Part shown: one piece after another, positions 25,608-33,943 of the stretch
How the letters are laid out: each line of letters begins with the position of its first letter
How positions within the stretch are numbered: position 1 is the first letter of the stretch
Source of the DNA: Arthrobacter sp. ISL-28
Lineage (GTDB): Bacteria > Actinomycetota > Actinomycetes > Actinomycetales > Micrococcaceae
DNA length: 64,000 nucleotides
NCBI RefSeq assembly: GCF_018613875.1
Contig: NZ_JAGGPJ010000024.1
Coordinates: 36,796 to 100,795, forward strand
Reading direction: 5' to 3'
Made by a program: the position numbers and the translations under genes
Notes under the pieces: model-generated
Database searches by the model: none
The model's input: the letters and a program-made list of their open reading frames with translations, nothing else
What the model was told of the DNA's origin: nothing

Positions 25608-26105
25608 TTAGGCGTTGATGGCTGTGGCGGCAAGATCTGCGGTGAACAGCTTCTCCGTGCGGAAGTGGGATATTCGCGCTCTGCCGTCGGCATATTCAAA
25701 GTCGACGGTTAGCCGCGCGGAGATGAGTTCGGTCCCGCCTGCTTCGTATTCGGAGAGCTGTTGCATGATCCACTGGCCGGTTGCCGTGGAGTCGGCGGCA
25801 GCGATCTGCCCGTGTCCGAGCAGATGGATGTTGCGCCTGAAGTGGGGGGATGGCGGCAGGTATTCAGCGAGCATCGAAAGTATGGTCTCCCGGCCTTTCA
25901 GCTGGCCGAATTTGCCGGTGTATTCGGGTCCGATGCCTTCCCAGACGGCGTCGGCCGTGAACAGGGCTGCCATCTCCTCCCAGAGGAATTCGCTGCGCGG
26001 CACGTCGCACAGGTCCATGTAACGGCTGAGGGTGCTCTGTGCTGCTTCACGGACTTCGAACTGATTGAGGCGCTTGGCAACCCCGGCGACCGTTTCACGT
26101 CCCAT
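25608..26105 (-). CDS. iacI: SnoaL/NTF2-like pathway protein
   Basis: A 165-residue protein starting at ATG 26105 (MGRETVAGVAKRL), 2 bases after the iacB stop. It has the NTF2-like pattern LSRYMDLCDVPRSEFLWEEMAALFTADAVWEGIGPEYTG followed by RRNIHLLGHG and DFEYADGRARISHFRTE. IacI of described clusters is such a small protein; its catalytic step is not settled to my knowledge. The tight spacing puts it in the iacABICDEF transcript. Confidence 0.8.
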   Translation of the reverse strand: MGRETVAGVAKRLNQFEVREAAQSTLSRYMDLCDVPRSEFLWEEMAALFTADAVWEGIGPEYTGKFGQLKGRETILSMLAEYLPPSPHFRRNIHLLGHGQIAAADSTATGQWIMQQLSEYEAGGTELISARLTVDFEYADGRARISHFRTEKLFTADLAATAINA

Positions 26106-26107
26106 AG

Positions 26108-26488
26108 CTACTGCGTTGTTTCCACATCGTCGCGGATAACCAAGGCACGGCCGATCCGCGCCTCGATCTTCGCATAGCGCCACAGGGCATGTTCGCCTAC
26201 CATCGTGGTGCGGAAGAGGTTGCAGGCGGCTTTGACGGTTTCCTGGCTGTCCACGTCGGCGAGGATGTAGCAGGTCCAAGGCCACCCGTCAGAAGGGCCG
26301 ACCATGTGGGAGTCGTCGTCCATGTTGCCGATAACGTTGACGCCGGGCATCCGGGCCAGGTCGGCCATCATTCCGGAGAATGCGGTCCATACAGCCCCGA
26401 TCCCGCTTTTGGGCAGGTCGAAAAAGTTCTGATTTATGCCAATGCAGAAGAGTACTCGCAGTGGCTGCGTCTCAGGATTTTCACTCAT
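26108..26488 (-). CDS. iacB: Small conserved protein of the indole-3-acetate cluster
   Basis: A 126-residue protein with two EthD/muconolactone-isomerase-like halves: VLFCIGINQNFFDLP, DLARMPGVNVIGNMDDD, MVGPSDGWPWTCYILADVDS and RYAKIEARIGRAL. I recognise this set of segments as IacB, a hallmark of iac clusters whose function is not established. It lies 20 bases after iacA and 2 bases before iacI. Confidence 0.85.
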   Translation of the reverse strand: MSENPETQPLRVLFCIGINQNFFDLPKSGIGAVWTAFSGMMADLARMPGVNVIGNMDDDSHMVGPSDGWPWTCYILADVDSQETVKAACNLFRTTMVGEHALWRYAKIEARIGRALVIRDDVETTQ

Positions 26489-26508
26489 GGAAGTTCCTTA
26501 GGTCCTAG

Positions 26509-27651
26509 TCAGAGAAATGCGGGAATGGCGGGCGGAACGTCCATCAGCACCGCGCCGGCTCCGTCGTAAATGGCATCGCCGAGGAAGGCATGCTGAGTGA
26601 CGACTGAAGCGTCGCGCAGGTAGCGCTGCATCGGGTTCGTGTCGTATATCGCCGCCGTACCCGAGAGGGTGTAGGCGGTTTGCACTGCTTTTGCGCCGAC
26701 CTTGGCGACATGAGTGGAAGCCAGACGCAGCAGGGCTTTCTGCTTGTCCGTTGCTGCGTCTCCCGCTTCGACCGTTGCGTACACTTCGTCAGAAATCTCG
26801 TAAAAGAAGGCGCGCGCTGAACGAAGTTCCGCTTCAGCCTTGGCGACGTCCACGCGGTAGTAGGGGCGGTCTGCCAGCTTGGGGGCGCCCGTGATGCCGG
26901 TACTGCCGCTGCCGGTCTGGATGGCATAGTCCAGTGCCGCCCGTCCCGCACCCAGGTTCACCACAGCCAGGACTTGGGCGGCATACGCCACTGTGGGGTA
27001 GCGGTACAGCGGTTCATCTACGGTCGGCTGACCGCCCCGTACGAAAGTCCACTCGTCTTTGACAAACTTTCCGTGCACGCGAAGGTCGTGGCTGCCAGTG
27101 CCCTTGAGGCCGATAACGTCCCAGTTCTCGGCAATTTCTACGTCTTCTGGCCTCAGCACGGCCGTCAGGGGCTTGCCTTGGCTTTCTTCATTGCCAACGA
27201 GCCCGACCCCGAGTACGTCCGCACCCTTGCAGCCGCTTGAGAACTTCCATTCGCCGGCGACATTCCAGCCGCCCGAGACGCGTTCAGCCTTCTGGACGGG
27301 GAAAAGGCCTCCTGCAAAAGCAATGTCTGGTCCGGCAGCGTAAAGCTCGCTCTGGGAATCCAGCGGTAGAGCAGCGAGGTAGACGTTGGCCGATCCGAAG
27401 CTTGCGACCCATCCGGCGGATGCGTCGACGACCGAGATTTGTTCGATGATACGCAGGAATTCGCTCGGCGGGAGACCGTCGCCTCCGAATCGTTTAGGTG
27501 TGGCCGACCGGTAAATGCCTGCTTTCTTGAATTCGGAAATTATCTCCCTTGGGACGAATTTTTGCTCGCCGAATTCCTGCCGTCGCTCTGCGATCACTTC
27601 GAGCACATGGTCCAGTGTTGCCAGGGGCGCAGTAGCCAGAACCTCGGTCAT
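26509..27651 (-). CDS. iacA: Indole-3-acetate monooxygenase (acyl-CoA dehydrogenase-type flavoprotein)
   Basis: A 380-residue group D flavin monooxygenase with an acyl-CoA dehydrogenase fold: N-terminal helices (EVIAERRQEFGEQKFVPREIISEF), FGGDGLPPSEFLRIIEQIS, a central barrel with WNVAGEWKFSSGC and GLKGTGSHDLRV, and a C-terminal helical domain with YTLSGTAAIYDTNPMQRYLRDA. IacA oxidises the indole ring of indole-3-acetate, using reduced flavin from IacG. The ATG at 27651 is chosen over an upstream TTG at 27669. It heads the iacABICDEF unit and also can oxidise indole in characterised homologs. Confidence 0.88.
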   Translation of the reverse strand: MTEVLATAPLATLDHVLEVIAERRQEFGEQKFVPREIISEFKKAGIYRSATPKRFGGDGLPPSEFLRIIEQISVVDASAGWVASFGSANVYLAALPLDSQSELYAAGPDIAFAGGLFPVQKAERVSGGWNVAGEWKFSSGCKGADVLGVGLVGNEESQGKPLTAVLRPEDVEIAENWDVIGLKGTGSHDLRVHGKFVKDEWTFVRGGQPTVDEPLYRYPTVAYAAQVLAVVNLGAGRAALDYAIQTGSGSTGITGAPKLADRPYYRVDVAKAEAELRSARAFFYEISDEVYATVEAGDAATDKQKALLRLASTHVAKVGAKAVQTAYTLSGTAAIYDTNPMQRYLRDASVVTQHAFLGDAIYDGAGAVLMDVPPAIPAFL

Positions 27652-27767
27652 ATGAGTTTCCAATCTCAATCAGCGGCTGAATGTATTTCTTCTGCACTCC
27701 AAAGTATTTGTCGTTCAGGTTGCGTTCAATCGGTGATTCGTAGCTGCCGCCCAAAGAAATTCCGGCT

Positions 27768-27788
27768 TGTCGTAAGGGAATTACCTAT
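27768..27788. promoter_or_regulatory. Candidate regulator site between iacA and the histidine kinase gene
   Basis: The 21 bases contain TAAGGGAATTACCTAT and match the inverted element at 21082-21102 at 18 of 21 positions. It lies about 117 bases upstream of the iacA start and 13 bases before the kinase start, within the divergent gap, as expected for a site controlling both. Confidence 0.55.
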
Positions 27789-27800
27789 GGGTGAAGGAGC

Positions 27801-29390
27801 GTGGACGGGCTAACATCTCTTGTGGTTACTTCCTCAAGCAATGACCCCCTGCCCGTCGCGGGCGAGCCAGCCCGCCTCTCGGGCCCAAGTGCACCGGCTC
27901 CGCCTGCCCCTGCCGCAGAGGACTACGAACGGCTTGTGCAGGCGTTGAGTTACTGCATCCTCCTCCATGACGCTGAGACGAAGAATATCCTCTGGGCAAA
28001 CAAGGCCGCCTGCCAGATGCTGGGCTTCACCGTAGAGGAGCTGAAGCCGCTCAAAGCGCCGGACATGAGCAGTCCTGACTTTAGGTACCGGCGGTCTGTT
28101 GGTGTGCAGTGGCTGCAGGACGCTGTGGACCGGGGAACCAGCAGGACCGAGTGGATGTACCGCTCAAAGTCCGGCCGGGACATCCTTACCGAGGCCATAG
28201 CTACGCGGGTGGAATTAAGCTCGGGCAAGGCCATCATGGTGCAGTTCAGGGACATCGAAAAGGAAGAATCTCTCAAATCCGACCTGCAGCGCATTGAGGG
28301 CCGGTTGCAGGCATTCCTGCTGCGCATGGCAGAGGGAATTCTCGTGCTGGACGCCGAAGGCAAAATCACTTTTGCCAGCGGAGCTGCCTCGACTCAGCTT
28401 GGCCGGGAGGCGGAGGATCTGTACGGCGAAAGCTTCCTCGAACTGTGCAGCACGTCTTCCAGGCCCACCCTCCAAAAGGCTCTGGCCAAGGATCCCACCG
28501 ACAGCTCATCGTCGGTCCTTCGGCTCCAGGTGACGCAACCCGATGGCACGAACAAATGGTTCGGGGTCAGCTGCCAATATATTTCCCTGGAGAAGGACCT
28601 GACAGGGACGATGCTCCTCCTGCAGGACATCAGCGACCAAGTGGCGGCAGAGGAACAGCACCGGCGGGACCTTGAACACCTGAATTATCTGGGGCGGTAC
28701 AACGCGATGGGAGATATGGCCATGGCCATCGCCCACGAGCTTGGCCAGCCCTTGGCAGCAGCAACGAACTTTGTGGATGGGGTGGCACGGCGGGTGCACG
28801 ATCCCGGAACGCGCACGGAAGACCTCATTTACGGCCTGGACAACGCCAAGATGCAGATAGACCGCGCAAATCAAATCGTCAAGAGCCTGCGGAGCTTCGT
28901 GGTTCAGCTCGAGCACTCGGAACAGGTGGTGGACCTCAATGAAATCGTGAGGGACTGCATGTACTTTGTGCAGCTTCGTGCAGACCAGAACGACACCGAA
29001 ATCCAGCTCGTTATGAGCGAAGATCCCATATGGATCCGTTGTGAAAAGGTGCTGACCGGACAGGTAATCCTCAATCTTTGCCATAACGCAATCGACGAAA
29101 TGGCCGGTTGGCCCCAACGGGAACGGCACGTCACCATCACGACGTACGCAACCGCCGAGACCGGCGTTTTCCGTGTCGCAGACCGCGGCAAAGGTCTCTC
29201 CCACATCCCGGACGGCCGCATCTTCGATGGCGCGTTCACCTCGAAATCGACAGGAAGCGGAATCGGGCTGGCTCTCAGCCACCGCATCATCACCCGGCAG
29301 CACGGCCACATCTATGCAGAGGAAAACGAATCCCGCGGTGCCTCATTTACCTTCGAGCTGCCCCTGACGGAGATCCCGGACCAGCTGTAA
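27801..29390 (+). CDS. PAS-domain sensor histidine kinase, FixL-like
   Basis: A 529-residue soluble-looking kinase without membrane segments. Two PAS domains (about 42-155 and 168-280) precede a dimerisation helix with GDMAMAIAHELGQPLAAATNF (His312) and an HATPase domain with HNAIDEM, DRGKGL and GSGIGLALSHRI. The AHELGQPL sequence is typical of the FixL/TodS group. The start is a GTG at 27801 with AAGGAG only one base upstream, an unusually short spacing. It is divergent from iacA and likely phosphorylates the response regulator at 21184. A cytosolic PAS sensor suggests recognition of an intracellular aromatic ligand. Confidence 0.88.
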   Translation: MDGLTSLVVTSSSNDPLPVAGEPARLSGPSAPAPPAPAAEDYERLVQALSYCILLHDAETKNILWANKAACQMLGFTVEELKPLKAPDMSSPDFRYRRSVGVQWLQDAVDRGTSRTEWMYRSKSGRDILTEAIATRVELSSGKAIMVQFRDIEKEESLKSDLQRIEGRLQAFLLRMAEGILVLDAEGKITFASGAASTQLGREAEDLYGESFLELCSTSSRPTLQKALAKDPTDSSSSVLRLQVTQPDGTNKWFGVSCQYISLEKDLTGTMLLLQDISDQVAAEEQHRRDLEHLNYLGRYNAMGDMAMAIAHELGQPLAAATNFVDGVARRVHDPGTRTEDLIYGLDNAKMQIDRANQIVKSLRSFVVQLEHSEQVVDLNEIVRDCMYFVQLRADQNDTEIQLVMSEDPIWIRCEKVLTGQVILNLCHNAIDEMAGWPQRERHVTITTYATAETGVFRVADRGKGLSHIPDGRIFDGAFTSKSTGSGIGLALSHRIITRQHGHIYAEENESRGASFTFELPLTEIPDQL

Positions 29391-29469
29391 AACGCCGTTT
29401 GCACCCGCTGCCAACGCCCAGAGCTCGCCGTCGACGTCGGTGTCGCTTTGGATTTAAGCGTAAAGACGT

Positions 29470-29527
29470 CGCCGGCCCCGTCCAGGTCTCCTGCACCATG
29501 GAGCCGGAATCCTGGACGGGGCCGGCG
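29470..29527 (+). terminator. Terminator after the histidine kinase gene
   Basis: A 17-bp perfect stem (29470-29486 with 29511-29527, CGCCGGCCCCGTCCAGG and its complement) with a 24-base loop, 80 bases after the kinase stop. It can also act on the convergent minus-strand transcript from the amine oxidase side. Confidence 0.7.
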
Positions 29528-29672
29528 CCTCCCCACAAGTACCGGCCGCGCTACAGCGTTGTGCCCAGAAACTGGTTAGCTCGTGATGGCTTCCGTGATG
29601 CCGCGTACGCAATGGGATTTGTGCGCTTGAGGATAGCGTCCGGGACGAGCCCTCCAATAGGAGCAAGAAGTA

Positions 29673-30170
29673 TCACTCCCAGCAGTGTGAAGCTTGTGGG
29701 GCCAAAAACGGGCTGACCGGCCGCATTGACGTCGCCAACGAGAAGCGGGAAAGTTTCCTGAGCCTGGCGACGAGGGTGGCAGCGAACATAGCGGTTATCA
29801 GTTCCAGTCCGATGACAAGTAACAGCAAGCCAGCTTGGGGAACGTCGTCTACCGCCCTGAGGTCTGGTCCTACACCGTGGGTGTGTCTGACTCTTCCGGC
29901 ACCAAGAAGCAGCACGGCATGCAGGCCAACCATTGCGAGTGCGGATCCCGTTACCCTGTGCAGCGCACTTAGGCTGCTCTGGCGCCAAATATGCACGGCG
30001 CACGGCACGCAGACGCCAGCCAAAGCGACCATGAGGGCACTGATCCAAGCATCGTGGTGTCCGGAAGCAGCAAGCCACAGGTGCACCAGGCAGGAGAAGG
30101 CGGTAATTGCAGCACAGAGCCGAGGATGCACGGCGGGCCTGTCGATGCGGGCCCGCCGTGTGTGGTTCAT
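29673..30170 (-). CDS. Four-helix membrane protein downstream of the amine oxidase
   Basis: A 165-residue product from ATG 30170 (MNHTRRARIDRPAV) starting about 10 bases after the amine oxidase stop. It has four hydrophobic segments (LCAAITAFSCLVHLWLA; AWISALMVALAGVCVPCAVHIW; GSALAMVGLHAVLLLGAG; AGLLLLVIGLELITAMFAATLVA) and several His residues near the membrane boundaries. No family is recognised. The tight spacing suggests co-transcription with the copper enzyme; a role in copper supply is conceivable but unsupported by any motif. Confidence 0.55.
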   Translation of the reverse strand: MNHTRRARIDRPAVHPRLCAAITAFSCLVHLWLAASGHHDAWISALMVALAGVCVPCAVHIWRQSSLSALHRVTGSALAMVGLHAVLLLGAGRVRHTHGVGPDLRAVDDVPQAGLLLLVIGLELITAMFAATLVARLRKLSRFSLATSMRPVSPFLAPQASHCWE

Positions 30171-30180
30171 TCTGTTTTGC

Positions 30181-32121
30181 CTAGCTGTGGCAGCCGCCGG
30201 AGCTTGCCTCGCCGTGGCAGGCCCCTGCCTGGCTGTTGTTGGCCGGGACATCCAGCACCGGGCTGCGGTCGAAGAACCCCTCGGGCCGCAGCTTGAACCC
30301 CACGGTGTCCACGGGCATGATCGGCCAGTCTTCCGGCCGAGGGAAGTGGGTCAGCCCGAAGGTATGCCACACCACGATGTCCTGGCCGTCGATGTCGCGG
30401 TCCTGGGCGATGTAGGCAGGCAGGCCTGCGCCGCCGGAGTGCTGGTTGACGAAGTCCCCGGTGGGGTACCGCTCGTCTTCCGCGAACCGGGTGACCCACA
30501 GGTCCTTGGTGGCAAAGGCCGCGCGCCGGGCGATGGAGGATTCAGGGTCGGCGAGCAGGGTGGGCTGGTTTTCGGCGTGGAGCTTGTAGCCCACCGGCTC
30601 GCCCAGGCGGTTGCGGGATTCGGGGTTGGAGATGATCCAGGTCCGGCCCGTGCGGGCGTCAGCCTCACGGACCGCCTCCGACTCGCGGGCCAGCAGTGTC
30701 CTCTTCCGGGAAAAGGCATTGCCCCGCTCGTTGCCCTCACCCATTGGCTGCCGGACGACGTCCTCTTCCTCAACCCTGTTGGTGAAGCCGTCGATGGCCA
30801 TGTCCAGGCGGGCGCTGAACAGATGCTGGTGGTAGAGCGCTCCGAGGCCGGGTGCCAGCTGGGAAATGTTGTCCGAACCGCCTTCGGGGAAGGCGCTGGT
30901 GAACACGACGCCGGTGGCCTTCGCCTCGAATTCGATGGTGCCGTCGAGGTAGAGGTACCAGTAGAAGCCGTAGTCGTAGTTGCCGATCGTGGTGAAGAAG
31001 GAGATCACGAGGCGGCGGTTCCGACGGGTGTAGTTGATGCCTGTGTACATGTCGCTGTGCTTGGACAGGATGCCCCAGTCCTCCTCATGCATGCAGATGC
31101 CGTTGCGGATTTCGCGGGGGTTGCCGAAGGCGTCGGAAACGATCGGGCTGAGGTAGGTGATGTCGCCCAGGCAGTCGCAGCCCAGCTCAAGGGAGTTGGC
31201 GTACTGCCCCACCAGGTACTCCCCCGTGTCGAAGTAGTTCTGCCAGGACCGGACAGGTGACGGGTCACCGTACGGGACCACCATCTCGGCGATCGAAGCC
31301 CGATTGATGATGGGCCGGAGCCGGTCCCCGTCGCGGAAGCCGAGGTTGTGCAGCACCACGCCTTCTCGTGCGTCGAAGCCGACATCAAGGCTCCATTTCT
31401 CCCACTCGATGTGGTTGCCGCCGGTCACCGTGAAGCTGGGGCCTTCGGGCTGGGTGATGCTGATCGGCTTCTGGGTGGTCCGCAGCGGGCCGGTCAGCTC
31501 AGGGTCGGTGTAGTTGCCGTGCTCTGCCGGGATGGGCATGGGGCCCAGATCGATGACCTGGGTGACTTCCTTGCTGACCACGTCCACGTAGGCCACGAGC
31601 CCGTCCACGGGGTGCGCCCACGCACTGTCCTCCGGGAAGTCCTGTACGAAGGCGAGCCCGCGCAGGATCCGGCGGCCCTTCTCCTCCGCGTACTCGAAGA
31701 CGCCGGCTGACAGCGGGGCGACCCGGACCTTTTCAACGTCCAGGTTCCGCGCGGCGAGGGAGTTCAGCCAGCGTTCGTCGGTGGCCAACAAGGTCTCCAC
31801 CAAGCCGAACTCCTCCTCCAGCACGGGCAGCTCACCCGTGTGCGTCGTGTCCAGGACGACGGCCGATTCCACCTGCTGCTTGGTTACGGAGACGATGACG
31901 TCCTGCGCCGTGCCGCCGGAGATGTCGTGGACGAAAACGCGGAAGCGCCGCCCGGCTTCGCGCGCCGCTTTTCCCCGCGGAGGTTCGAGAAGGCCCAGAT
32001 ATGCGATGCGGTGATGCGGCTCGAGGTGCCCTGCGGCTTGAAGGATGGAACGCACTTCCAGAATTTCCGGCGCCGTCGCCAGTCGGAACGCAGAAGCAGT
32101 ATCGGTTGGTGCAAGAGTCAT
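30181..32121 (-). CDS. Copper-containing amine oxidase (phenylethylamine/tryptamine type)
   Basis: A 646-residue topaquinone enzyme from ATG 32121. TPQ precursor Tyr382 in TIGNYDYGF, catalytic base Asp298 (NYFDTG) and copper ligands His431, His433 (HQHLFSARLD) and His592 (LTHFPRPEDWP) occur at the same numbers as in the A. globiformis phenylethylamine oxidase (recalled), with very high overall similarity. It converts primary aryl-ethylamines to aldehydes, ammonia and hydrogen peroxide; the Arthrobacter enzyme accepts phenylethylamine, tyramine and tryptamine. It is cytosolic (no signal peptide), divergent from an aldehyde dehydrogenase and beside the iac cluster. The C-terminus carries extra Cys/His residues (ACHGEASSGGCHS). 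Confidence 0.95.
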   Translation of the reverse strand: MTLAPTDTASAFRLATAPEILEVRSILQAAGHLEPHHRIAYLGLLEPPRGKAAREAGRRFRVFVHDISGGTAQDVIVSVTKQQVESAVVLDTTHTGELPVLEEEFGLVETLLATDERWLNSLAARNLDVEKVRVAPLSAGVFEYAEEKGRRILRGLAFVQDFPEDSAWAHPVDGLVAYVDVVSKEVTQVIDLGPMPIPAEHGNYTDPELTGPLRTTQKPISITQPEGPSFTVTGGNHIEWEKWSLDVGFDAREGVVLHNLGFRDGDRLRPIINRASIAEMVVPYGDPSPVRSWQNYFDTGEYLVGQYANSLELGCDCLGDITYLSPIVSDAFGNPREIRNGICMHEEDWGILSKHSDMYTGINYTRRNRRLVISFFTTIGNYDYGFYWYLYLDGTIEFEAKATGVVFTSAFPEGGSDNISQLAPGLGALYHQHLFSARLDMAIDGFTNRVEEEDVVRQPMGEGNERGNAFSRKRTLLARESEAVREADARTGRTWIISNPESRNRLGEPVGYKLHAENQPTLLADPESSIARRAAFATKDLWVTRFAEDERYPTGDFVNQHSGGAGLPAYIAQDRDIDGQDIVVWHTFGLTHFPRPEDWPIMPVDTVGFKLRPEGFFDRSPVLDVPANNSQAGACHGEASSGGCHS

Positions 32122-32403
32122 GGGAAACCTTTGTCCTGACCGTCTCCGGTCACTGGGTTTTATTCTATGGCTGTAGAGATTACGGCTTTGTGCTGCGCCC
32201 CACAAGCCTTCAGGGGCGTAAGGAAACCTTTATTCGCCAAGTGTCGAAAAAAGAGTGACATCCGGCGGCCTCGAAGCTTACTCTGTGTGTTACATCACGG
32301 CCCTGCTCCAAGCGCTGCGAACTTGGACCGCCCATCACCCTCCACAAGATAGCCGGGAAGCAGGTCCGCCATATCTTCGACGTCCTCATTTCTAAGGAAA
32401 ACC
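32122..32403. promoter_or_regulatory. Divergent promoter region of amine oxidase and aldehyde dehydrogenase
   Basis: A 282-bp gap. It contains CGTAAGGAAAC at 32217-32227, which resembles the left half of the motif near iacA and iacG but diverges afterwards, and a TGTGTTACATCAC stretch near 32287-32299. No long palindrome was seen. A regulator gene is not adjacent. Confidence 0.35.
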
Positions 32404-33804
32404 ATGAACCACAGCGGCACAGTCACTGCCCCCTCCTCGGCAACGACGCGCACCATCTACAGCCCCTCCACGGGAGAGCCGGTCGGAGAAGCTCCGGTCC
32501 ATACCGTTGACGACTTGGAAAAGGCCGTTGCGGCAGCAACCGCGGCACAGCCGGCATGGGCCGCATTGAGCCATGAGGAGCGCTCGTCTGCATTGAACCG
32601 GGCCGCTGATGCCGTAGAGCGTTCCGCTGAGGACTTGGCAAAGCTGCTCTCCCGTGAACAGGGCAAACCACTGAACGGCCCTAACGCGAGGTTTGAGGTC
32701 GGTGGGTGCGCAGGGTGGCTTCGCGCGACTGCCGCCACTCCCCTAAACCCAGAAACCATCGTCGACGATGGTGAAACAAAAGCGGAACTGCACTACCGAC
32801 CCATCGGCGTCGTTGGTGCCATCGGCCCTTGGAACTGGCCCATGATGATCACGGTCTGGCAGATCGCACCGGCGCTCCGCATGGGCAATGCAGTCGTTGT
32901 GAAGCCCTCCGAATACACGCCTCTCAGCGTTCTTGCTCTGATAGATGTCATCAACCAGGAACTCCCCGAAGGCCTACTTACGGTAGTCTCCGGGGGCCGG
33001 GACGTAGGAGCGCGCCTGGCCGAGCACCCTGCGATCGGCAAGGTCATGTTCACCGGCTCCACGGCGACCGGCAAGGCAATCATCAGATCTTCCGCGGGCA
33101 CGGTTAAGCGGCTCACACTGGAGTTGGGAGGCAACGACGCAGGCATTGTGCTGCCCGACGCCGATCCGCAGGCCATAGCGGAAGGCTTGTTCTGGGGTGC
33201 GTTCATCAACACCGGACAGACCTGCGCCGCCCTGAAGCGCCTTTACGTCCACGACGACATTTACGACGCCGTCTGTGAGGCTCTCACCGCCGTCGCATCC
33301 GCCATGCCCATGGGCGATGGTCTGGATGAGAACAACGTGCTCGGTCCATTGCAAAACCGACAGCAGTTCGACATCGTGTCCCGCCTCGTCGACGCCGCAA
33401 AAGAATCCGGTGCCCGTGTCCTGCTCGGCGGCAACCCCGACACCAACCAGCCGGGCAACTTCTACCCAACAACGCTCGTAGCCGACATCGACAACGACAA
33501 CCCCCTCGTTGCCGAAGAACAGTTCGGTCCCGCACTGCCGATCATCCGCTACAGCGCCCTCGATGAGGCCATCGCAAAAGCTAACGGACTGGACGTCGGG
33601 CTCGGCGCATCTGTTTGGTCCTCCAATCCTGCCGCAGCACGCGAAGTCGCCGCACGCCTTGAAGCAGGAACCGTTTGGATCAACTCCCACGGCATGGTCA
33701 ACCCGCTCATTCCCTTTGGTGGCTCTAAGCAGTCCGGATATGGCCTGGAATTTGGTGTCGAGGGACTCAAAGCACTCGGCGTACCCCAGATAATAAACGG
33801 CTAA
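32404..33804 (+). CDS. Aldehyde dehydrogenase (aryl-acetaldehyde oxidising)
   Basis: A 466-residue NAD(P)-dependent aldehyde dehydrogenase: GPWNWPMMITVWQIAPAL and VKPSEYTP in the cofactor domain, catalytic Glu240 (LTLELGGND) and Cys274 (NTGQTCAALKR), and PFGGSKQSGYG near the C-terminus. It would oxidise the aldehyde made by the divergent amine oxidase: phenylacetaldehyde to phenylacetate, or indole-3-acetaldehyde to indole-3-acetate. No phenylacetate (paa) genes occur here, whereas the iac genes do, which favours the indole product. It is followed by a terminator and the second APC permease. Confidence 0.88.
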   Translation: MNHSGTVTAPSSATTRTIYSPSTGEPVGEAPVHTVDDLEKAVAAATAAQPAWAALSHEERSSALNRAADAVERSAEDLAKLLSREQGKPLNGPNARFEVGGCAGWLRATAATPLNPETIVDDGETKAELHYRPIGVVGAIGPWNWPMMITVWQIAPALRMGNAVVVKPSEYTPLSVLALIDVINQELPEGLLTVVSGGRDVGARLAEHPAIGKVMFTGSTATGKAIIRSSAGTVKRLTLELGGNDAGIVLPDADPQAIAEGLFWGAFINTGQTCAALKRLYVHDDIYDAVCEALTAVASAMPMGDGLDENNVLGPLQNRQQFDIVSRLVDAAKESGARVLLGGNPDTNQPGNFYPTTLVADIDNDNPLVAEEQFGPALPIIRYSALDEAIAKANGLDVGLGASVWSSNPAAAREVAARLEAGTVWINSHGMVNPLIPFGGSKQSGYGLEFGVEGLKALGVPQIING

Positions 33805-33815
33805 CAGACCACGCT

Positions 33816-33849
33816 TGGGGGCCGGGGGCACCTTCGTGCCCCGGCCCCC
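33816..33849 (+). terminator. Terminator after the aldehyde dehydrogenase gene
   Basis: GGGGGCCGGGGGCAC and GTGCCCCGGCCCCC pair around a CTTC loop (one bulged G), 11 bases after the stop codon. It may attenuate rather than fully block read-through into the permease gene 95 bases further on. Confidence 0.7.
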
Positions 33850-33943
33850 GGTCTATTCCCCTTCGCGACCCCGCCAGTTCCGGGACAGGAGCCGGATGGG
33901 ATCCAAAACGTTACTTCGAAACAAACCCTCCGGAGGACCCTCC

